Shown piece by piece: positions 56,914-64,000 of a stretch of DNA of 64,000 nt. Position numbers and translations under genes: made by a program. The stretch lies in NCBI RefSeq assembly GCF_016907815.1, contig NZ_JAFBCQ010000001.1, positions 3,162,001-3,226,000 of the forward strand, read 5' to 3'. Origin of the DNA: Microbacterium aurum (GTDB lineage Bacteria; Actinomycetota; Actinomycetes; Actinomycetales; Microbacteriaceae). The notes beneath the pieces are model-generated. The model was not told the origin of the DNA. It saw only the letters and a program-made list of their open reading frames with translations, and searched no databases. Numbering within the stretch: position 1 is the first letter of the stretch; each line of letters begins with the position of its first letter.

Positions 56914-58230
56914 ATGGCCGACGCCCCCGACGCCCCTGACGGGCCGGACCGCGACGACGATCCGGTGCCCACCCACACGCAGGAGCTGCGGCTGGAGCCT
57001 GTGCAGTTCATCGCGCGGACCGACGCCGTCACCCGGCTGGGCGCCCTCATGCTGGGTGCCGGCGCGTCGTCTGCGCGCGTGCGCGACAGCATGGAACGCG
57101 CCGCCGGCGCGCTCGGCATCGAGCAGCTGCACTGCCGTGTGGGCATGACCGACATCGTCGCGACCGCCGGGCGCGGGCAGATGTTCCGCACCCGCGTGGC
57201 GGAAATCCGCCAGCCCGCCGTCGACGCCGATCGGCTGACGGCGCTGAAGCGACTGACGAACGAGCTCGTCGACGGCACGACCCCGGCCCAGCTGCAGGCG
57301 CGACTGACCGAGATCGAGCGGATGCCGCGGCGCTCCTCCCCGGCGCTGCGCGTCGTGGCGGCGGCGCTCGCGTGCGCCGCGTTCGCGCTGCTGAACAACG
57401 GCGGGTGGCAGGAGTTCGTCGCGGTCGGCATCGCCGCCGGGGCCGGTCAGGCCGTGCGCATGGCCATCCATCGCCTCCGCACCAACGAGTTCCTGACCGT
57501 GTTCGCCTCGGCCGTCACGGCGCTGCTGGTGTATCTCGCCGTCGCCGCGGTGTTCGTGCTCGTCGGCCTTCCCGGCGCTCAGCACGACGCGGCGCTGACG
57601 AGCGCGGTGCTGTACCTGGTGCCCGGCTTCCCGCTGGTCACCGGCGCCCTCGACCTCGCGCGGCTCGACCTGAACGCCGGCATCGCGCGCGTCACCTACG
57701 CGGCGCTCATCCTGCTCGCGACCGGGACTGCGGTGTGGGCGGTCGCGACGATCTTCCACGCCACGGTCACCCAGACCGCCGCGCCCGAGCTCGGCGAACC
57801 GCTCCTCTCCCTCATGCGGCTGATCGCCGGGTTCGTCGGCGTGCTGGGGTTCGCGGCACTCTTCTCGACCCCGTGGGCGATCGCCGTGACGGCCGCCGCC
57901 CTCGGCGCGGTCGCCAACGTCGGCCGCCTCGCCCTCGTCGACGCGCAGGTGAACCCGGCCGTCGCCGCCGCAGCGGCGGCGCTGGCGGTCGGCCTCGGCG
58001 CGTACCTGTTCGGCGACCGGCTGCGCGCGGCGCGCGTGACGCTGACCGTGCCCGCGGTCCTCATCATGGTGCCCGGCGCCGCCGCCTACCGATCGATAGC
58101 CGGCGTCATCGGCGGTGACACGCTCGCAGCGATCCAGAACGCGATGACGGCGCTGTTCGTCGTCGTCGCGCTCGCCATCGGCCTCACCGTGGCGCGGGTC
58201 TTCACGGAGCGGGAGTGGGGTTCGCGCTGA
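56914..58230 (+). CDS. thrE: threonine/serine exporter family protein (ThrE type)
   Basis: The 438-residue protein has a soluble N-terminal domain (about 35-145, with GALMLGAGASSARVRDSME and a hydrolase-like core) followed by ten membrane helices, the fused DUF1212/DUF3815 layout of ThrE of Corynebacterium. YLVPGFPLVTGALDLARLD and VMVPGAAAYRSIAGV-like IMVPGAAAYRSIAG are the family repeats. It exports threonine and serine by proton exchange. The ATG at 56914 follows AGGAT; an upstream GTG/ATG adds only 12 residues. Confidence 0.9.
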   Translation: MADAPDAPDGPDRDDDPVPTHTQELRLEPVQFIARTDAVTRLGALMLGAGASSARVRDSMERAAGALGIEQLHCRVGMTDIVATAGRGQMFRTRVAEIRQPAVDADRLTALKRLTNELVDGTTPAQLQARLTEIERMPRRSSPALRVVAAALACAAFALLNNGGWQEFVAVGIAAGAGQAVRMAIHRLRTNEFLTVFASAVTALLVYLAVAAVFVLVGLPGAQHDAALTSAVLYLVPGFPLVTGALDLARLDLNAGIARVTYAALILLATGTAVWAVATIFHATVTQTAAPELGEPLLSLMRLIAGFVGVLGFAALFSTPWAIAVTAAALGAVANVGRLALVDAQVNPAVAAAAAALAVGLGAYLFGDRLRAARVTLTVPAVLIMVPGAAAYRSIAGVIGGDTLAAIQNAMTALFVVVALAIGLTVARVFTEREWGSR

Positions 58231-58838
58231 CGACCTGCGGCCGGGAGCCCCGCGCACGGCGGCGCCGGATCACGAGCCAGACGACGACGCCGGCCACGAC
58301 CGCCAGCAGCACGATGCCCGTCCACGACACCGCGAGCACCTGGAAGCCCGACGAGACCGGCCCGGGTGCGTCGACGGCATCCTGACCCGCCGCGAACCCG
58401 GTGACGTGCACCCGACCCGACAGCAGGACCACCGGCCACGCCTCGGTCTCGACGGTGACGGTGGCCTCTCCCGCGGGCAGCACCTCGTCGGTCACCGCCG
58501 ACGCCGTGACCACGCCGGGAGTCGACACCTCGCCGCGCGCGCCGAGGCGCACGTTGCCGGGGTTCTCGACGGTGTAGGTGACCGAGAGGATGCCGGGGGC
58601 GAACGGAATCCACGACGGCGTGAACGTCGCCCGCGGCTCGGCGACGGCCAGCCGCGGGTGGCGGCGTCGAACTGGTTGTAACCGGCCCCGTCGGAGATCA
58701 TCACGATGATGTTCTTCGGTGTGGTCGGCGCTGCGGCGGTCGCTCCCACCGCGGGGATGACACCGCAGGCGAGACCTGCGACGGTTCCCAGGACGGTCAG
58801 GCGCCGTGCGGGCCCGAACGTGCTCGTAGACTTGTTTC
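58202..58838 (-). pseudogene. chimera of an alkaline phosphatase N-terminus and a surface-protein C-terminus
   Basis: The 5' part (about 58838-58665) reads as a secretion signal, then TTPKNIIVMISDGAGYNQFD, the first metal-site motif of PhoA-type phosphatases. The 3' part, in another frame (about 58660-58202), reads SVTYTVENPGNVRLGARGEV, then a membrane helix and RRRRARGS, the end of a DUF916-like membrane-anchored protein. The bodies of both genes are missing. No good start codon remains at the 5' end. It overlaps thrE by 29 bases at its 3' end. Confidence 0.7.
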
Positions 58839-59034
58839 CTCGTTCCGTGTGTGCGTACGTGACGTGACGCGGTCCCGGATGGCCCGGGCCGCACCTCCAC
58901 CGTCCCGAGCGCCCGGTGGCCTCTCGGAGACATCGGAGGGAACCGCCGGTGAACGGATGCCGACGCAGGTCCCGGCCGCCGCGCAGGTTGTCAACCCACG
59001 CCGGCGGGCACGCGGCATCGGTTAGCGTCGGAGC

Positions 59035-60234
59035 ATGGGACTGTTCAGCTCAGCGCCGAAGACCGTCCGCGTCGACACCTCCGCCACGGCCCTGCGGGTC
59101 GCCGCCGGCGGCGGCAAGCCGTGGAGTCTGTGGTCCGACGGGCTCGGCGTGCTCGCGATCCGCGCGTTGCAGATCATGATCGTCGTGGCGATCGCGGCGG
59201 CGATCATCGTCGGCATCCAGCAGGTCACCGTTGTGACGATCCCGCTCGTGCTCGCCCTCATCTTCGCCTCGGCGTTCGCTCCCGTCATGACGTGGCTGCG
59301 CCGGCACGGCGTGCCCTCGCTCGTGGCCACGCTGATGGCGCTCCTGGCGATCCTCGTGATCCTCGGCGCGGTGTCGTGGCTGATCGTCTGGGCGGTCCGC
59401 GACCAGTGGGACACGCTCTCCGCGCAGGCCGAGGCGGGCTTGCAGGACCTTCTCGCGTGGGGCCGGACGCTGCCGTTCGACATCGACCACGACCAGATCG
59501 ACGAGTGGATCGCGCAGCTGCAGAGCTTCGTGACTAGCCCCCAGTTCGGCTCCCGCGCGATCGCCGGGGTGAGCGCGGTCGCGAACTTCGTCACGGGGCT
59601 CGTGCTCATGGTCGTCATGCTCTTCTTCTTCCTGAAGGACGGCCCGCAGATGTGGGCGTTCCTCCTGCGCCCCTTCCGCGGTGATAACTACGAGCGCGCG
59701 GTGCGCATCGGCGACAAGACGGTGCAGACCCTCGGCTCCTACGTCCGCGGGACGGCGACGGTCGCCGCGGTCGATGCCGTCGGCATCCTCATCGGACTGC
59801 TCATCCTGCAGGTGCCGCTCGCGATCCCGCTCGCGGTGCTGGTGTTCCTGCTGGCGTTCATCCCCATCGTGGGTGCGACCCTCGCCGGCATCCTCGCGGC
59901 CCTCGTCGCGCTCGTCGCCAACGGCTGGGTGATCGCGCTCCTCGTGGTGGGCGTCGTCGTGCTCGTCAACCAGCTCGAGGGGAACCTCCTGCAGCCGGTC
60001 CTCATGGGCCGGTCGATGAAGCTGCACCCGTTCGTCGTGCTCGTCGCCCTGACGATCGGGACGGTGCTGTCGGGCATCGCCGGCGCCGTGCTCGCGGTGC
60101 CGATCACCGCCGTCGCGTGGGGCATCGTGCAGGTGTGGGACGGGCCTCACACGCCCGCGCGCTGGGCGCGCCCGAAGCATCGCGAGGACGCCGCGGCCAC
60201 CCGCGCCCGCATCGCCGACGCGCCCGTCGCGTAG
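59035..60234 (+). CDS. AI-2E family transporter
   Basis: The 399-residue membrane protein has 7-8 helices in the PerM/AI-2E arrangement: two early helices, a long helical periplasmic/cytosolic segment (about 135-185), MVVMLFFFLKDGP, GSYVRGTATVAAVDAVGILI, LLAFIPIVGATLAG and the closing NQLEGNLLQPVLMGRSMKLH signature. Transport substrate is uncertain in this family; Na+/H+ antiport and signal export have both been proposed. TAGCGT six bases before the ATG suggests a leaderless mRNA. Confidence 0.9.
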   Translation: MGLFSSAPKTVRVDTSATALRVAAGGGKPWSLWSDGLGVLAIRALQIMIVVAIAAAIIVGIQQVTVVTIPLVLALIFASAFAPVMTWLRRHGVPSLVATLMALLAILVILGAVSWLIVWAVRDQWDTLSAQAEAGLQDLLAWGRTLPFDIDHDQIDEWIAQLQSFVTSPQFGSRAIAGVSAVANFVTGLVLMVVMLFFFLKDGPQMWAFLLRPFRGDNYERAVRIGDKTVQTLGSYVRGTATVAAVDAVGILIGLLILQVPLAIPLAVLVFLLAFIPIVGATLAGILAALVALVANGWVIALLVVGVVVLVNQLEGNLLQPVLMGRSMKLHPFVVLVALTIGTVLSGIAGAVLAVPITAVAWGIVQVWDGPHTPARWARPKHREDAAATRARIADAPVA

Positions 60235-60236
60235 CG

Positions 60237-61262
60237 TCAGTCGGGCTTGCGCGCGCGGCTGGGCTGCACGCGCGGCGGCTCGCCGGGCATCTTGGGAAAC
60301 TCGGGCGGGAACGGCAGCTCGCCGAGCCCGTCGTCGAGGTCGCGCTGCCACCACTCCAGCAGCGTGTCGATGCGGCCGGGGGCGGCATGCAGGTCAGCCC
60401 ACGGGTCACCGATGTCGGCGAGCCGCTCGGGCACCGTCCGCACGGTGAAGGATGCCGGGTCCACACCGTCGGCCAACTCGTCCCACGTGATCGGGGTCGC
60501 GACGGTCGCGCCGGGGAGGGCCCGCGGACTGTACGCACCCGCCATCGTGCGGTCGCGGTTGGCCTGGTTGAAGTCGACGAAGATGCGCTCGCCGCGCTCC
60601 TCCTTCCACCAGTTCGTCGTGACATGGTCGGGCATCCGGCGCTCGAGTTCGCGCCCCGCCGCGATCACCGCGTGCCGCACGTCGAGGAACTCGTGGGTGG
60701 GTTCGATCGGGCAGAAGACGTGGATGCCGCGGTTTCCGCTCGTCTTCAGCCACGGCTCCAATCCCGCTTCGCGCAGCACGTCACGCAGGGCCGGGGCGAC
60801 GGCCGCGGCATCCGCGAAATCCGTTCCGGGCTGCGGATCGAGATCGATCCGCAGTTCGACGGGATTGTCGGTGTCACGCGCGAGCGAGGCCCACGGGTGG
60901 AAGACGACGGTGTTCATCTGGATCGCCCAGACGATCGCGGCCGCCTCGTCGAGGACGACCTGCGGATGCCGCCGCCCGCTGTTGTACGTGCACATCACCT
61001 CGTGCACATAGTCGGGCGCGCCCTTCGGCGGGTTCTTGGAGAAGAAGCTCTCCCCGTCGACCGAGTCGGGGAACCGCTCGAGCGACACGGGCCGGTGGCC
61101 GTTGGCGCGCAGGAACGGCTCCGCGACGGCGATGGCGTACTCGGCGAGCTCGCGCTTGGTGATCCCGACCTCCGGCCAGATGACCCGGTTCGGGCTCGAC
61201 AGCGACACCTCGCGCTCGCCGTCGGGGCCGGGGATCGTGAGGGTGATGCGCTCGGAGGCCAT
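60237..61262 (-). CDS. LigD-type DNA polymerase/primase domain protein
   Basis: The 341-residue stand-alone protein matches the polymerase domain of LigD (AEP superfamily). Features: VSLSSPNRVIWPEVGITKRE, GESFFSKNPPKGAPDY, the metal motif LRIDLDPQP (Asp140, Asp142), and RIFVDFNQANRDRTMAGAYS with the third acidic residue. It fills gaps in end joining or excision repair, with ligC as probable partner. It is convergent with the AI-2E gene, two bases apart. Confidence 0.92.
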   Translation of the reverse strand: MASERITLTIPGPDGEREVSLSSPNRVIWPEVGITKRELAEYAIAVAEPFLRANGHRPVSLERFPDSVDGESFFSKNPPKGAPDYVHEVMCTYNSGRRHPQVVLDEAAAIVWAIQMNTVVFHPWASLARDTDNPVELRIDLDPQPGTDFADAAAVAPALRDVLREAGLEPWLKTSGNRGIHVFCPIEPTHEFLDVRHAVIAAGRELERRMPDHVTTNWWKEERGERIFVDFNQANRDRTMAGAYSPRALPGATVATPITWDELADGVDPASFTVRTVPERLADIGDPWADLHAAPGRIDTLLEWWQRDLDDGLGELPFPPEFPKMPGEPPRVQPSRARKPD

Positions 61263-61271
61263 GGCTCGACC

Positions 61272-62585
61272 CTAGGGCGGCCGCGGCACGCGCAACACCC
61301 CGCCCGCGGCGCGCGGCGGGCGGGGACCGTCGCGCATCGGGGCCCGCGGGCGCGCGTCGCGGGCGCCTGCCGTCGCGAAAGCAGGCCAGATCGACCTCGA
61401 CGACCCGCCCGCGGCCCCGGATCGCCGTTTCAGCCTGCTTTCGCGACGCCGTCGGCCGACAAGCGCCAGCACCGGCGCGACCCCGTCAGCCGGCGAGCGC
61501 GAGCACCGGGCGAGGACGTTGCGGTCGAGCTCGATCCACGGGCCGCCCGGGTCGACGACGACGCCGGTCAGGTCCGGCTCGGAGGCGAGCGCCTTGGCGA
61601 GCTGCTCGGGAAGCAGCGGCAGCGGCCGGTCGCCGCGGCCCAGCACGATCACCTCGAGCGGGTGCGAGAACACCTCAAGGCGCCGCTGGCCGTCGGAGGC
61701 GCGCGCCTCGGCCAATCCCATGCGCCCCTGGTCGTCGGTCCCGCCGGCGACCCATACCTTCACGCGGGTGAGCGCCTCGGCCACCTGCAGCGCCGTCGCG
61801 TCGCCGCGGGCGCCGGCGAGCAGAGCCTTCAGCTCGAACCCGGGCTCGCCCTCGTCGAGCGCCTTCTCGATGAGCGGCTTCGGCAGCACGAGCCGTGCGC
61901 CCGGCGTGGCGTGGTCGAGATAGATGCCGTCGTATCCGCCGGTGACGGCGCCGCGCAGCACCGCGATCGCCGGCTGACCGATGACGGATGCCGCGGCGGC
62001 CCCCTCGGCCTGCGCGCTCGCCTGCAGGGCCGCGCCGCCACTGAACGCGAGCAGGAACCGCTTGTCCTGGAACGTCGTGATCGCGAGGTTCAACGGCTGT
62101 CCCGCCGCCAGCAGCGCCTGCGCATCACCCTGCGCACGCACGAACAGCTGTCCCTGCAGCGCCTGCCGCATGACGTTCATGATGTCGGTGTTCTGCGGCT
62201 TCTCCGGGAGAGCCGCCAGCGCGGCCTGCACGAGGGTGTTGTCGACGAGCCCGGGCACCGTCGGCTGCGGTGCCGGCGCGGTCGCCGGCGGCCGGCGCAC
62301 CGGGGCCGCAGGCGCCGCCGAATCCGCAAGCGCGCCAGGCGCTGCCGGAGCCGCCGCGGCCGGCGCCGCCGAATCCGCAAGCGCGCCAGGCGCGCCAGGC
62401 GCTGCCGGAGCCGCCGCGGCCGGCGGGGCCCCGAACGTGGAGACCGAGATGCCGACGTGGGGCACGTGCTCCTCGCCGGCGTGCGCGTCGACGGTCTCCT
62501 CGACGGCGTCGGATGCCGCCTCCGGCACCGCCTCGGGAGAGACACCGTCGGCGGGCGTGCGCTTGCCGCGCGAGAAGAAGGCCAT
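61272..62585 (-). CDS. SseB family protein, probable C-terminal frameshift
   Basis: The 437-codon frame has a charged start, an Ala/Pro-rich region with a duplicated 51-60-bp unit (62312-62422), and two SseB N-terminal-type domains (about 110-220 and 235-350: NLAITTFQDKRFLLAFS, WVAGGTDDQGRMGLAEAR). It should end like its relatives near GPWIELDRNVLA-PVLALAG; the other frame offers PVLALAG and a TGA at 61486. A one-base loss near 61515 therefore probably added the basic tail of about 70 residues, which runs through a palindrome. SseB-like proteins are of unclear function. Confidence 0.7.
   Translation of the reverse strand: MAFFSRGKRTPADGVSPEAVPEAASDAVEETVDAHAGEEHVPHVGISVSTFGAPPAAAAPAAPGAPGALADSAAPAAAAPAAPGALADSAAPAAPVRRPPATAPAPQPTVPGLVDNTLVQAALAALPEKPQNTDIMNVMRQALQGQLFVRAQGDAQALLAAGQPLNLAITTFQDKRFLLAFSGGAALQASAQAEGAAAASVIGQPAIAVLRGAVTGGYDGIYLDHATPGARLVLPKPLIEKALDEGEPGFELKALLAGARGDATALQVAEALTRVKVWVAGGTDDQGRMGLAEARASDGQRRLEVFSHPLEVIVLGRGDRPLPLLPEQLAKALASEPDLTGVVVDPGGPWIELDRNVLARCSRSPADGVAPVLALVGRRRRESRLKRRSGAAGGSSRSIWPAFATAGARDARPRAPMRDGPRPPRAAGGVLRVPRPP
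61372..61447. repeat. 68-bp palindrome, family 2, copy C (with extended arms)
   Basis: Arms GTCGCGAAAGCAGGC and complement (15 bp). The core from CGAAAGC to GCTTTCG spans 61376-61443, 68 bp, the same length as the copies at 16273 and 16452, though the centre is different. Confidence 0.88.
62312..62422. repeat. tandem duplication in the SseB gene
   Basis: A 51-bp unit beginning GCGCCGCCGAATCCGCAAGC is followed by a second copy with nine extra bases (CGCGCCAGG). It encodes two APGALADSAAPAA-like blocks. Confidence 0.8.
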
Positions 62586-62623
62586 GCCTGTCAGCCTAAC
62601 CGCGGCATCCGGGACGGCGTCGG

Positions 62624-64000
62624 TCAGAGCTTCTCGATCGGCGCGATCTTGATGAGGAGCTTCTTCTGTCCGGCGCGGTCGAACCGCACGTGCGCGACGC
62701 GCTTCGGGCCTTCGCCGGTGATCTGGTCGACGCGGCCCTCGCCGAAGTCGTCGTGGCGGATGCGGTCACCGGGGACGAGTTCGAGGTCGCCGTTGTCGCG
62801 CACCTTCGCGGGGATGCGGTTGGCGAACTTCGTGAGGTCGCCCGCGGGCCGCTCCCGCCGCGGCAGCGGCACCAGGTCGTCGCCGTACCGCGAGCCGCCG
62901 CCGTGACCAGCGCCGCCGAAGCCGCCCGGGCGCCGCGCGTTGAGCGCGCGGGACTGTGACCCCCCGCGGGAGTTGACGTCGCCCGGCGACTGCCGCCAGT
63001 CGATGAGGTCGTGGGGGATCTCCTGCAGGAACCGGCTCGGCATGGCCACCGAGACCTCGCCGAACTGCGCGCGGGTCATCGCGAGCGACAGGTGCAGGCG
63101 CTTGCGCGCACGCGTCAGCGCGACGTAGAACAGCCGCCGCTCCTCCTGCGGGCCGCCCGGCTCCCCCGCGGAGATCCGATGCGGGATCAGGTCTTCTTCG
63201 ACGCCCGTCACGAACACGGCGTCGTACTCCAGGCCCTTCGCCGTGTGCATCGTCATCAGCGACACCGAGCCGGACGCGTCGGCGAGATCGTCGGCATCCG
63301 ACACCAGGGCGACCTCGGTCAGGAAGTCGAGGATGGTGCCCTCAGGGTTGTTGCGGGCGAACTCGCGCGTGACGGCGAGGAGCTCGTCGAGGTTCTCGAC
63401 GCGTGCCTCGTCCTGCGGGTCCTTCGACATCCGCAGGGCGTCGTAGTAGCCCGACTTGTTCAGCAGCAGGCTGAGGCCCTCGGTCACCGCCGTCGGCGGG
63501 GCGACTTCGCCGGAGCTCGGCAGCATGAGGGCCGTCGCCTCGGCCAGCACCGCGTCGAGCTGCGCGATCGCGGCCTGGATCTTCGGGCCGACGCCGAGCG
63601 CCGACGCGTTGGCGAGCGCTTCGCGGAACGTGATGCCCTCCTCCGCGGCGTACCGCGCGATCGAGGTCTCGGTGACGTCGCCGATCCCGCGACGCGGCTT
63701 GTTCAGGATGCGGCGGACGCTCAGCTCGTCGGCGGGGTTCGCGACAGCGATCAGGTACGCCAGGGCGTCCTTGATCTCCGCACGCTCGTAGAACTTCGTG
63801 CCGCCCATGATCTTGTACGGCACGGCGGAGCGGATGAGGATCTCCTCCAGCGCGCGCGACTGCGAATTGGTCCGGTAGAAGACCGCCATGTCGCCATAGG
63901 CGAGCCCGGCACGGTGCAGCGCCTCGACCTCGTCGGCGACGAACTGCGCCTCGTCGTGCTGCGAGTAGCCGGTGAAGCCGACGATCTTCTCGCCGGCGCC
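62624..64000 (-). CDS. UvrD/PcrA-type DNA helicase, C-terminal part
   Basis: The gene runs past the window end; the last 458 residues are visible. Superfamily 1 motifs are present: AVFYRTNSQSRALEE (motif IV), VSLMTMHTAKGLEYDAVFVTG (motif V region, given in part as TMHTAKGLEYDAVFV) and RRLFYVALTRARKRLHLS (motif VI). The end, GDRIRHDDFGEGRV to LLIKIAPIEKL, is the Tudor-like C-terminus of PcrA/UvrD1 that binds RNA polymerase. The long insert rich in Gly/Arg (GGAGHGGGSRYG) precedes it. PcrA is more likely than Rep. Confidence 0.93.
   Translation of the reverse strand, partial: GAGEKIVGFTGYSQHDEAQFVADEVEALHRAGLAYGDMAVFYRTNSQSRALEEILIRSAVPYKIMGGTKFYERAEIKDALAYLIAVANPADELSVRRILNKPRRGIGDVTETSIARYAAEEGITFREALANASALGVGPKIQAAIAQLDAVLAEATALMLPSSGEVAPPTAVTEGLSLLLNKSGYYDALRMSKDPQDEARVENLDELLAVTREFARNNPEGTILDFLTEVALVSDADDLADASGSVSLMTMHTAKGLEYDAVFVTGVEEDLIPHRISAGEPGGPQEERRLFYVALTRARKRLHLSLAMTRAQFGEVSVAMPSRFLQEIPHDLIDWRQSPGDVNSRGGSQSRALNARRPGGFGGAGHGGGSRYGDDLVPLPRRERPAGDLTKFANRIPAKVRDNGDLELVPGDRIRHDDFGEGRVDQITGEGPKRVAHVRFDRAGQKKLLIKIAPIEKL

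Overview
The window is GC-rich (about 70 percent by eye), with strongly GC-ending codons, actinobacterial ROK, ABC and FtsK proteins, a monomeric isocitrate dehydrogenase, and the gene order perM-purN-purH known from Actinobacteria. The best fit is a Microbacteriaceae genome, most likely Microbacterium or a close relative. No rRNA, tRNA, transposase, integrase or CRISPR array was seen.

Layout. 1-4.0 kb: a homoprotocatechuate (4-hydroxyphenylacetate) meta-cleavage operon, hpaE-hpaD-hpaH-hpaI. 4.0-5.2 kb: a DUF559 Vsr-like nuclease gene bracketed by two copies of a 59-bp palindrome. 5.2-9.3 kb: a transglutaminase-like protein, a membrane protein and a polar amino-acid ABC importer. 9.4-11.9 kb: folD and glyA behind a ZTP riboswitch. 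11.9-18.8 kb: amino-sugar genes (decayed GH20 hexosaminidase, nagA, nagB, the stub of a sugar-binding lipoprotein, a ROK regulator), interrupted by a DUF2568 gene and a GlcD-like oxidase. 18.8-25 kb: a lipoprotein, an L,D-transpeptidase, icd, a BadF/BadG-type kinase and a GNAT acetyltransferase. 25-29 kb: a heterodimeric ABC exporter behind a leader that carries a 27-codon upstream ORF.

29-41.8 kb is the accessory part: a minus-strand type VII (ESX/WXG100) secretion locus with an FHA-fused EccC-type ATPase, an RDD-FHA membrane protein, a WXG100 protein, a TNT-type NAD-glycohydrolase toxin and its probable immunity gene, a broken second effector with an immunity gene, and several unknown co-transcribed proteins. 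Three promoters here share one 18-bp inverted repeat set 22-23 bp upstream of a -10 hexamer. The TNT cassette lies between a complete esx gene and an internally deleted copy of the same gene.

41.8-64 kb is mostly housekeeping: adaptive-response DNA repair (ogt, an AdaA-AlkA fusion), purH-purN-perM, an AzgA-like purine permease, sucCD, a broken FAD/Rieske oxidoreductase, a TetR regulator, acyl-CoA dehydrogenase, ligC-type ligase, ThrE exporter, a chimeric phosphatase/surface-protein remnant, an AI-2E family protein, a LigD-type polymerase, an SseB-family protein and the 3' part of a UvrD/PcrA helicase.

Three signals run through the whole window. First, several families of long intergenic palindromes, two of them with fixed total length but variable centres. 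Second, the heptamer GGATGCC/GGCATCC is very frequent, sits in fixed codon phase, and forms the stems of terminators between convergent genes. Third, an unusual number of genes carry internal deletions.
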